DNA of 64,000 nt from Synechococcus sp. UW105 (GTDB taxonomy: Bacteria; Cyanobacteriota; Cyanobacteriia; PCC-6307; Cyanobiaceae): the NCBI RefSeq assembly GCF_900473935.1, contig NZ_UCNN01000005.1, positions 1 to 64,000 of the forward strand, given 5' to 3'. The position numbers and the translations under genes are program-made. How positions within the stretch are numbered: the first letter of the stretch is position 1; each line of letters starts with the position of its first letter. The notes beneath the pieces were generated by a model. That model did no database searches. It was not told the DNA's origin and saw nothing but the letters and a program-made list of their open reading frames with translations. Shown here in pieces: positions 57,136 to 64,000 of this stretch.

Positions 57136-58026
57136 TCAAGGGAAGGGAGACACCCCCGGCTTGATCCAGAGCCGCAGCCTCCGAAACAACCAGGCGGAAC
57201 GGAGACGCACAGGCAACGTCCATACCAACACCCCCATTTTCTGGGAGAACGAGAGTTGCCGGCGCCAGCTCTGATCCAGCCGAATCTGATCGGAATGACC
57301 AAACCGCATGTCATTGCCGTGAATGTCACGGCGAATCCCATCGCGCCACTGGAACTGCCCCTCTTCAAGAGGAAGCCCAAGCCATTCCATCACCCGCGCC
57401 ATCTCTTCACGCGGTTGTGCAGCGAGCCGCTCGTAATACACCCTGAGCGCCTGAACACCATGCAGCCTTTCACGGGTGAGAAAAAACAAGCGGGTGTAGT
57501 TGTAAGCCGCGCTCCTGAGCTGATCTCCACGTTTCCGAGCACTGTTCATCGAGCCAAAGGGACCGCGATGAAGATGCACTGGATACAAGACAAAATCAGC
57601 GCCCTGAGCGTTGGCGTCGAGCAGGCGCGACAGTCGCGGCAGCGATTTGGAGGAATCAACGATCAATCCGATACCACTCACCGCCGCGATCGCAGTGAAT
57701 AACGCCTGGTTGTGGCGGAGGAATGTGGCATCATCCCCGTCATCCCCGAGCACAAGCTGATCTAAAGGACGACCCACTGCCTCGATCACGTGCTGCTGTA
57801 CCTGGCTCCAAAAGGGGCACTGATCCGGCGCCAAGCGATGGCAGCTACACAAACGCCTCGTGGGATCTGGATTCGTGAGCATCTTCAGCTCACCGGCACT
57901 CACCACCTGGCTGTGACCACTCACCAGCAACGACAACAGCGTGGAACCGCTGTGGCCTCGACTCGTGATGTAAAGCACTCGAGGCTTCTGGGACTGCTGG
58001 CGCAGCGGCGGCGTCACTTCCGGCAT
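57136..58026 (-). CDS. Sulfotransferase family protein, second of three
   Basis: The 296-residue protein has YITSRGHSGSTLLSLLV near the N-terminus, a phosphate loop of PAPS sulfotransferases. CSCHRLAPDQCPFW follows, a Cys pattern frequent in this sulfotransferase group. DSSKSLPRL and VHLHRGPFGSMNSARKR mark the second binding region. The start is set at the ATG at 58026, two bases after the GT39 stop, so the two genes are likely co-transcribed and perhaps translationally coupled. The longer frame lies inside the upstream gene. Its acceptor is unknown. Confidence 0.82.
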   Translation of the reverse strand: MPEVTPPLRQQSQKPRVLYITSRGHSGSTLLSLLVSGHSQVVSAGELKMLTNPDPTRRLCSCHRLAPDQCPFWSQVQQHVIEAVGRPLDQLVLGDDGDDATFLRHNQALFTAIAAVSGIGLIVDSSKSLPRLSRLLDANAQGADFVLYPVHLHRGPFGSMNSARKRGDQLRSAAYNYTRLFFLTRERLHGVQALRVYYERLAAQPREEMARVMEWLGLPLEEGQFQWRDGIRRDIHGNDMRFGHSDQIRLDQSWRRQLSFSQKMGVLVWTLPVRLRSAWLFRRLRLWIKPGVSPFP

Positions 58027-58028
58027 CG

Positions 58029-59534
58029 TCAGCGATGCTCTGAATGTAGAGGTGTGACCAGGCGGCAACGCTGCACCTGGGCATAGGGCGAGGCACCGAC
58101 GTCGGCGATCTCTGCCGTTTGGCACCGGTAGCCAGCACCTTCAGCCCGCCTGCGCAACACGGTCAGCCGCGGCCGCGCCCCCTTGGCATCTCCACTGTCT
58201 GCTAGCCAGAGGTGGTGAGGCAATGCATCTGAGGCCAGCACTTGATCCAATTCTGAAGTCCCACCCCAGGAGCGCGCGGGCTGGGCCATCCGACCAGCCG
58301 CCACCTCCATCTGGTCACTGAGGTTGAACAGCCGCTCGCGCCGGGAGAAGCGATGGGACTCTTCAGCCAAAGCACGACTGACCAGTTGAAACTGATCGGC
58401 TTCCCTCGCTCCATGGCCATTCAGCGACGGATCCAACTCAGAGAAGCTGTGCCACCACCAACTGCACAACAAGGCCCCCAGAACTACAGAGGCGCCAACG
58501 CGGCCGCGAGCGTTGAACGGCAACGCCGCCAGTCGCACCGCAAGCCAGGGCACGAACGCCGGCAACAGCACCACGAAATAACGGCTGAAAGCAAGCGGTT
58601 TCCAGAAGGAGATCATCAGCACAGCCACCACCATCAACATTGAGGGGATCAAGCCGCTGGAATCCGCTAAGTCGATCTTCTGCCCAGCGTGTTTTTCCTG
58701 CTTCGGATCAGCCAGCTCTCGCTGCAATCCACAACAGGCAACCACAGCAGCCGCAAGCACCAACAGGGCAAGTTTGGGCAGAGGCCAGAACCCGAGTGCT
58801 CGAGCCAGGGTGTCTTCCAGGAGAGCGAAATCCGGTCGACCGATCCAGGCACCTGTGCCACTGCGCATCAGATAGGTCGATGCCTGCAGCATCCAGACCA
58901 GCGCAGGAATCAGTGCCAAGGCTGCGGAGAAGGCGGCACGGGGCCGTCGCTGCCAGGCGTCCCAGCAAACGGTGGCGGCGAAGAGAAACAGACCGTAGTA
59001 GTGGGTGAGTGCCGCCAAGGCCACGCTGAGGCCATAGGCCAGCCATTGGCTGCGCTGACGCCACCACCAGGCCAGGGCCACGAGCAACACCAACAGGGCA
59101 TACCCCTTGCCCTCGATTGCAAAACGCACGGGGTAAGGAGAGCAAAAAGCCATCAGAGCCGCCGCGGCCAGCGCCAACCGTGGCCTTGCCCATGCCTGCT
59201 GGCGAGCCAAGGCGCCTGCCTGGGCCGTGATCACCAAACCCCCAAACACATAGGCCAGCCAAGAAAAGAGGCGAAGCGTGACCGCTGAAGGCGGCAGCAA
59301 CTGGCCCCATAACCAGATCAACGTGTAATAGAGGGGGGGATGCGTGTCCTGACGGAGCATCGCCAGCAAAGCCTCATAACTGGGCTGAAAACTCTTGCCG
59401 ATGGTGTAAAGCTCGTCGCTCCACAAGCCAGTGGAATCAATCAGGGCCAGAGCTCTCAAAGCAAAGGCGCTGCCGATCAGCACCACCAAACTCGTCCCCC
59501 AACGCAGCAGACCAGGGCGCGATGGCCTCGTCAT
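58029..59534 (-). CDS. GT39-like membrane glycosyltransferase
   Basis: The 501-residue protein is polytopic with about ten membrane segments. The first periplasmic loop has GLWSDELYTIGK (Asp40, Glu41) and QDTHPPLYYTLIWLW, the acidic and HPPLYY motifs of GT39/ArnT-type transferases that use lipid-linked sugar donors. It should act at the periplasmic face on lipid A, a glycan or a protein. The start is the ATG at 59534, overlapping the nucleotidyltransferase gene by ATGA; the longer frame adds 83 unrelated residues inside that gene. A sulfotransferase follows. Confidence 0.85.
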   Translation of the reverse strand: MTRPSRPGLLRWGTSLVVLIGSAFALRALALIDSTGLWSDELYTIGKSFQPSYEALLAMLRQDTHPPLYYTLIWLWGQLLPPSAVTLRLFSWLAYVFGGLVITAQAGALARQQAWARPRLALAAAALMAFCSPYPVRFAIEGKGYALLVLLVALAWWWRQRSQWLAYGLSVALAALTHYYGLFLFAATVCWDAWQRRPRAAFSAALALIPALVWMLQASTYLMRSGTGAWIGRPDFALLEDTLARALGFWPLPKLALLVLAAAVVACCGLQRELADPKQEKHAGQKIDLADSSGLIPSMLMVVAVLMISFWKPLAFSRYFVVLLPAFVPWLAVRLAALPFNARGRVGASVVLGALLCSWWWHSFSELDPSLNGHGAREADQFQLVSRALAEESHRFSRRERLFNLSDQMEVAAGRMAQPARSWGGTSELDQVLASDALPHHLWLADSGDAKGARPRLTVLRRRAEGAGYRCQTAEIADVGASPYAQVQRCRLVTPLHSEHR

Positions 59535-60781
59535 CGCATCGCCTCCAATCGCTGCAAACGAGACCGACGCAGCGCCTCCCCCAATTGAGGGCCAGGCTGC
59601 AAGCCGGATGCGATCAACTCCCGGGCCGTCTGCGGCGGTTTCACATGGCGCCAGCGCCCCCACCAACGCAGCAACGGTCGCCAGCACGTTCCAGCCCGGG
59701 CCACCTCCAAGGCAACCACCTCCGGGCTCCACGGTTTCGCCTCCAGCGCTTCGCTCCATTGCGCAGCGCTCCAGCCTTGCCAAGGCTGTTGCAACACCTC
59801 CAGCGTCAACCAGTCTTGCAAGTGCTTCAGTTGCTCGAGCCAGCGTTGCTGTTGCAGGGGCAGTTGCAGGCGCTGGGCCAGGGCCAGAGGGGTCTGGCTA
59901 GCAGCGACGAACACGCACAACAACGGCAACCCCAAACGATCGGCCCTGTGCAAACGCCGCAGTAACAAGCCGTCGCTCTGCAACTGCGAATCCAGCAAAG
60001 TCAGAGCGCCCCAGCTCTGCAAATGCATCAGCGCCTGACGCCAGGGTTCGCGGCCAAACAACACATCAAGCTCCATGCGCAGGCGCGTGCCGAGAGCCGG
60101 CGGCACAGCATCAGGCCTGTCTCCAGGGCGCCAGGACCAGGGCCACTCCGCCACGGTGCGCTGCAGCTGTTCGACCGCCTGCGGCGCCAGGCGAAAGTTG
60201 AGACGGGCGGCATAACGCGCTCCTCGGAACACCCGGGTGGGGTCGTCCTGCACACTTCCTGCATGTAGGAAGTTCAGCTGCCGGATTGCCAAGTCACTCT
60301 GACCGCCATGGAGATCAAGCAACTCCGGTTCAGCTTCTGGCAGCGGCAGCACGAGGGCCATCGCATTCACGGTGAAATCCCGGCGGGCCAGGTCATCACG
60401 CAACAGCCCGGGCTCGACCAACGGATTCTCCCCAGGCGCGGGATAGCACTCACGACGGGCACGGGCCAGATCCAATAACACTCCATCCAGCACCATCTCG
60501 ACCGTGCCGAAACTGCCATGCACCCGAAGCTCCGACACCCGCGCCTCGCCGAGGCGCTGACGCAGAGAGGTCGCCAATTGCTCACTGCAGCCTTCCACCA
60601 CCAGATCAAGGTCCGGGAGGCTCCGCCATGGTTCAAGGTGGTGGTGATGCAACAGAGCATCACGCACAGCGCCCCCCACTAAAGCCAGACGTAAACCACC
60701 GAGAAGACGGGCTTGCTCTTGTAAGGCGTCGAGCACGCTCTCCGGGATGCCAGGCAAATGCACAGGCGGTTGATCAGCCAT
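59531..60781 (-). CDS. tRNA nucleotidyltransferase (CCA- or CC-/A-adding) / poly(A) polymerase family
   Basis: The 416-residue class II nucleotidyltransferase has LALVGGAVRD at residues 32-41 and the catalytic LDLVVEG with Asp57 and Asp59. RRDFTVNAMAL and FRGARYAARLNF follow, together the head and neck domain of the family. Some cyanobacteria split CCA addition between two enzymes, so this may add CC or A rather than all three bases. The motif difference cannot be judged by eye. Its ends overlap a glycosyltransferase gene by 8 bases and the GT39-like gene by 4, a mixed housekeeping and envelope operon. Confidence 0.9.
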   Translation of the reverse strand: MADQPPVHLPGIPESVLDALQEQARLLGGLRLALVGGAVRDALLHHHHLEPWRSLPDLDLVVEGCSEQLATSLRQRLGEARVSELRVHGSFGTVEMVLDGVLLDLARARRECYPAPGENPLVEPGLLRDDLARRDFTVNAMALVLPLPEAEPELLDLHGGQSDLAIRQLNFLHAGSVQDDPTRVFRGARYAARLNFRLAPQAVEQLQRTVAEWPWSWRPGDRPDAVPPALGTRLRMELDVLFGREPWRQALMHLQSWGALTLLDSQLQSDGLLLRRLHRADRLGLPLLCVFVAASQTPLALAQRLQLPLQQQRWLEQLKHLQDWLTLEVLQQPWQGWSAAQWSEALEAKPWSPEVVALEVARAGTCWRPLLRWWGRWRHVKPPQTARELIASGLQPGPQLGEALRRSRLQRLEAMR

Positions 60782-61874
60782 CCGATCGCTCCATGCTGCC
60801 TCCTATCAAGGATTGATCACAGAGCTGGCGCAGTTGCAAAGCCAGACGCTCAAACTGAGCCGCCTCCAGAAAAGCCTGGCGTGCAGGGGAACAGACTCCA
60901 CTCCCCAAGTCTGGATCGGCTTGGGCAGCCAGCAAACAGGCCTGAATCTGCTCGCACCAGAGCGGCGCCTCTGCCTTCAGTGGCAAATGCCAGATGCCAT
61001 CCACACCGGACTGAAAGTCAGCGGCAAATCCTGTGGCCACTGAGAGCATCAAACATCCACTGACCAGACCCTCCAGAAAGGACACAGGCCCCCCTTCTTG
61101 GGCCGACACCGAGCAGACCAGACGGGTCTGGCGATAAACCGCGCCGTAGTCGCTGTGGGGAGCATCGATCAGCTCAAGCGCAGCAGGCAGAGGATATTCA
61201 CAGGCCTGCCAACCATTACCCAGCACAGCCACACGCAGGCCCTGGTGGCTGAGCAGACCAATCAGGTCACAAAGCAGCGCATAGCGCTTGCGCTGGTGGT
61301 AGTTGCTGTTGCTGGAACCTACGTAACGACCCACAAACAGCACATCAAAGCGACGCTGGGCCAGGGGCCGGCCAGGGAAAAACAAACGGGGGTCGTAACC
61401 GGCTGGAAAGCGATGCAAGCGCTCTGACTCCACCCCTTGCATCCTGAGCAACGCCTCCTCATGGGCATTGAGCGCCAGCACCCCATGCAGACGACTGAGA
61501 TCAGGCAGACCAAGACCGATCCGCACATGACTCATGTAGAGGATCACGCGCTCCGCTGGAATGCCGTCTCGCAACAAGCGCGGGAGATGCCCTTGGAACA
61601 TCACCAACACGAAGGCATCCGCGCCCTCCATCATTGACGCCAGGCTGTTGCGATCCGAGGCCACCAGCAGCTCAGGGGCCTCGCCATCTCGCCAAACGCT
61701 GGTGGCGGTGAGATCACGCCAGAGGAAGTCGAGGATCCAACCCTGAGACCCTCCGGTGAGATAAGCAATCAAGCGACGGGGACCGGTGCCGGCCAATGCG
61801 CACTGCACCAGCGGTGGTCTGCGCGGCGGGGCAAGGCAGCCCAAGGCAAGCCGCAGCAGAGCACGCAATCCCAT
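60774..61874 (-). CDS. Glycosyltransferase, GT4-like
   Basis: The 366-residue protein has a plausible GT-B layout: an N-terminal domain with IAYLTGGSQGW, a middle linker RFPAGYDPRLFFPGRP, and a donor domain starting DVLFVGRYVGSS and containing SAQEGGPVSFLEGLVSGCL, which carries the E-x7-E-type motif. It probably adds a sugar to a lipopolysaccharide or other envelope glycan. It is first in the minus-strand operon and divergent from kdsD. Donor and acceptor unknown. Confidence 0.8.
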   Translation of the reverse strand: MGLRALLRLALGCLAPPRRPPLVQCALAGTGPRRLIAYLTGGSQGWILDFLWRDLTATSVWRDGEAPELLVASDRNSLASMMEGADAFVLVMFQGHLPRLLRDGIPAERVILYMSHVRIGLGLPDLSRLHGVLALNAHEEALLRMQGVESERLHRFPAGYDPRLFFPGRPLAQRRFDVLFVGRYVGSSNSNYHQRKRYALLCDLIGLLSHQGLRVAVLGNGWQACEYPLPAALELIDAPHSDYGAVYRQTRLVCSVSAQEGGPVSFLEGLVSGCLMLSVATGFAADFQSGVDGIWHLPLKAEAPLWCEQIQACLLAAQADPDLGSGVCSPARQAFLEAAQFERLALQLRQLCDQSLIGGSMERSDG

Positions 61875-62020
61875 TCAGCGATGACCCCACACCCAACTGG
61901 TCCGCCCAGACTCCCTGGCCACAGACTTGAGAGCCTGGTTCACGATCACAGAGGAGCTGATCAGAAGCCTAGAGGCTGCCTCCAGGGCCCAGAATCAACG
62001 GAAGCTCCGCTGATTAGCCG

Positions 62021-63007
62021 TTGTCTGCCCTCACCCGCTGCCTGCAAGAGGAAGCAGCCGCTATCTCCGCCGCTGCCGATCGTCTCAGCAGTCATGAGGT
62101 GGAACAGGCGCTGAACCTTCTGGAGCAGTGCGCCGATCGCAAAGCGAAGCTGGTGATTACCGGCGTGGGCAAAAGTGGCATCGTTGCTCGAAAAATCGCC
62201 GCCACCTTCTCCTCGATCGGCCTCATGGCCCTCTATCTCAATCCCCTCGATGCCCTGCATGGGGATCTCGGGGTGGTCGCTCCTGACGATGTTTGCCTAC
62301 TTCTCTCCAACAGCGGAGAAACAAGCGAGCTCCTCGAGGTCCTCCCGCATCTCAAGCGCCGAGGCACCGCCCGCATCGCTCTTGTAGGCAGGGCAGATTC
62401 CTCCCTAGCGCGTGGCAGCGATGTGGTGCTGGAGGCGGTCGTGGACCGAGAGGTCTGCCCCCTCAACCTCGCCCCAACCGCCAGCACGGCGGTTGCCATG
62501 GCGATTGGTGATGCCCTTGCGGCGGTATGGATGGAACGGCGAGGTATCTCGCCCGCCGATTTCGCCATCAACCATCCAGCGGGCTCGCTTGGCAAGCAGC
62601 TCACCATGACCGTGGCAGATCTCATGGTGCCGGCCACCAAACTTCCCGCCCTGCAACCCACAACCCCCCTACCGGAGGTGATCAGCCAGCTCACCCAGGG
62701 AGCGATTGGCAGTGGCTGGGTCGAAGATCCCACCAAGCCTGGATGTCTGGCGGGCCTGATCACGGACGGTGACCTACGCCGAGCTTTGCGAGATCACAGC
62801 AGTGATGCCTGGGCCAGCCTCAAGGCCACAGACCTGATGACAGTCGATCCGATCACGGTGACGGCCGAGTTGATGGCGGTCGAGGCCATTCAGCGGATGG
62901 AGCACAACCGCCGCAAACCGATTTCGGTGCTGCCGGTGGTGCATCCTGACGGCACGTTAGATGGATTGCTTCGCCTCCATGACCTGGTGCAGGCAGGGCT
63001 GGCCTGA
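62021..63007 (+). CDS. kdsD: Arabinose-5-phosphate isomerase KdsD
   Basis: The 328-residue protein has a SIS domain (residues about 40-175; ITGVGKSGIVARKIAATF, LSNSGET, APTASTAVAMAIGDALA) and then two CBS domains (about 205-328; ITDGDLRRAL in the first). This is the standard KdsD arrangement. It makes arabinose 5-phosphate from ribulose 5-phosphate, the first step to Kdo. The start is a TTG at 62021; no better codon lies upstream in the 146-bp gap. Its TGA shares one base with the kdsC ATG. Confidence 0.92.
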   Translation: MSALTRCLQEEAAAISAAADRLSSHEVEQALNLLEQCADRKAKLVITGVGKSGIVARKIAATFSSIGLMALYLNPLDALHGDLGVVAPDDVCLLLSNSGETSELLEVLPHLKRRGTARIALVGRADSSLARGSDVVLEAVVDREVCPLNLAPTASTAVAMAIGDALAAVWMERRGISPADFAINHPAGSLGKQLTMTVADLMVPATKLPALQPTTPLPEVISQLTQGAIGSGWVEDPTKPGCLAGLITDGDLRRALRDHSSDAWASLKATDLMTVDPITVTAELMAVEAIQRMEHNRRKPISVLPVVHPDGTLDGLLRLHDLVQAGLA

Positions 63008-63570
63008 TGAGAGCACTGCTGCGCTCCCTTCAATGGCGACGCCAGCGCCAAGCCCTGAGCCAGATCGAACTACTGGTCATGGATGTGGACGGTGTGCTCA
63101 CCGACGGCGGCCTTTGGTTTGATCCCAACGGTCTGCTGCAAAAACGCTTTGACGTGCGAGACGGGTTGGGCATCCGCCTGCTGCAACAAGCCGGGTTGCA
63201 ATTGGCCTTCCTCAGTGGCGGCAAAGGCGGCGCCACGGAAGTACGAGCACGGCAGCTGGGGATCAACCACTGCATGGTGGGCATCAAAGACAAACCCGCC
63301 GCCCTCGAGCGACTACAAAAGCAGCTCAATGTCACCGCCGCGGTCACGGCCTTTATCGGAGATGACCTCAATGATCTGGCCGTTCGCCATCAAGTGGGGC
63401 TACTGCTAACCCCATCAGATGCCTGTCGCGCGGTTCAATATCAAGCCAATGCTGTACTCAAGAGCCGCGGCGGCCATGGGGCCGTTCGCGAGCTGGCCGA
63501 GTACATCCTCAAGGCGAAAGGGCTCTGGAAAGAACTAAGCCACAATGGCTGGAGAGACCGCAATGACTGA
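63007..63570 (+). CDS. kdsC: Kdo-8-phosphate phosphatase KdsC
   Basis: The 187-residue capless HAD phosphatase has MDVDGVLTDGGLWF (Asp26, Asp28), FLSGGKGGATEVRARQLGI, IKDKPAAL and FIGDDLNDLAV: full KdsC pattern. It releases phosphate from Kdo 8-phosphate. It follows kdsD and overlaps the next gene, a sulfotransferase, by 8 bases, so the three are one operon. Kdo-containing surface glycan in this strain is implied; kdsA and kdsB must lie elsewhere. Confidence 0.93.
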   Translation: MRALLRSLQWRRQRQALSQIELLVMDVDGVLTDGGLWFDPNGLLQKRFDVRDGLGIRLLQQAGLQLAFLSGGKGGATEVRARQLGINHCMVGIKDKPAALERLQKQLNVTAAVTAFIGDDLNDLAVRHQVGLLLTPSDACRAVQYQANAVLKSRGGHGAVRELAEYILKAKGLWKELSHNGWRDRND

Positions 63571-64000
63571 CGGTTGCCCACAGACACCAGGCGTCTTTCT
63601 GCTGGGGGTCGGTGCCCAGAAGGCCGGCACCTCCTGGCTGTATCAACAACTGCACAGCCGCCGTGATGCAGATTTCGGCTGCCTGAAGGAATATCACGTC
63701 CACGACGCTCGCACCGTGCCGGAACTGGCCCGATTCCGCAACATCCGGATCCAGCCCAACCAACCCAAAACCTGGATTCAGCCCCGCAGCTGGCTGCGTC
63801 AGTGGTTCATCCACAACCCCGAGCGCTACACCGACTATTTCGCCTGGCTGTTGACGCGCCCCAACCTCAGGGGAGCTCAGATCCACCTCACTGGCGACAT
63901 CACCCCCTCCTATGCCCTGCTCAGCGCAGAGACCCTGCAAGAGATCAAAACCAGCTTTGAGCAGCGTGGCATTCCCGTAAAACCGGTGTTCCTGATGCGC
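63563..64000 (+). CDS. Sulfotransferase, third of three (3'-partial)
   Basis: The 146 visible codons contain LLGVGAQKAGTSWLYQQL at residues 14-31, nearly the same PAPS loop as the sulfotransferase at 50844, and TGDITPSYALLS near 112. The gene runs off the right edge. The ATG at 63563 overlaps the kdsC stop, so sulfation may be tied to Kdo-linked glycan synthesis. The acceptor is unknown. Confidence 0.85.
   Translation, partial: MTDGCPQTPGVFLLGVGAQKAGTSWLYQQLHSRRDADFGCLKEYHVHDARTVPELARFRNIRIQPNQPKTWIQPRSWLRQWFIHNPERYTDYFAWLLTRPNLRGAQIHLTGDITPSYALLSAETLQEIKTSFEQRGIPVKPVFLMR

Overview
The window looks like part of a picocyanobacterial chromosome, most likely marine Synechococcus or a close relative. 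The clues are a SelD fused to an N-terminal flavoprotein domain, a PcrA helicase, a class I tRNA nucleotidyltransferase, Kdo genes, several sulfotransferases, and a sharp GC contrast between GC-rich flanks and an AT-rich surface-polysaccharide island. No taxonomic search was possible. I saw no tRNA, rRNA, CRISPR array, transposase or integrase.

Region 1 (1-19716) is the 3' part of one giant gene. It is open at the left edge and encodes at least 6571 residues. About 100 copies of a roughly 60-residue unit built around a Gln-Ser-Ile-Gly5 motif are followed by a C-terminal autotransporter beta-barrel, so the product is predicted to be a giant outer-membrane-anchored surface protein. The repeats are nested in larger units: an exact duplication of at least 364 bp at an 876-bp offset near the left edge, and super-repeats of about 1.17-1.19 kb in the middle.

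Region 2 (about 20.1-42.0 kb) is a compact, AT-rich glycan island, almost all on the minus strand, with many 4-base ATGA gene overlaps. It contains three sugar-nucleotide modules. One is a CapE/FnlA-type dehydratase, an RmlD-type reductase and a WecB-type 2-epimerase, predicted to make a UDP-2-acetamido-2,6-dideoxy-L-hexose. The second is gmd, a ColD-like dehydratase and a ColC/Fcl-like epimerase-reductase, predicted to make GDP-colitose. The third is a NeuB-family synthase without its SAF domain, a KdsC-like phosphatase, a CMP-sugar synthetase, GmhA, a class III aminotransferase, two SDRs, a VOC protein and a TIM-barrel isomerase, which look like an unassigned nonulosonic-acid-type pathway. 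Glycosyltransferases, an EpsG-like polymerase and an ABC flippase-like exporter complete the set.

Region 3 (42.4-47.9 kb) runs the other way. A Wza-type outer-membrane polysaccharide exporter and a Wzz/GumC-type co-polymerase are followed by galE and an outer-membrane-protein-like gene. It supplies the export end for the island.

Region 4 (47.8-64.0 kb) is GC-rich core sequence with surface genes mixed in: selD fusion, pcrA, a tRNA nucleotidyltransferase, glycosyltransferases (one GT39-like), membrane proteins, three sulfotransferases (the last cut by the right edge), and kdsD-kdsC for Kdo synthesis. Taken together the window is a cell-envelope locus: a giant surface protein, a probably variable and probably sulfated polysaccharide, and lipopolysaccharide precursor genes.
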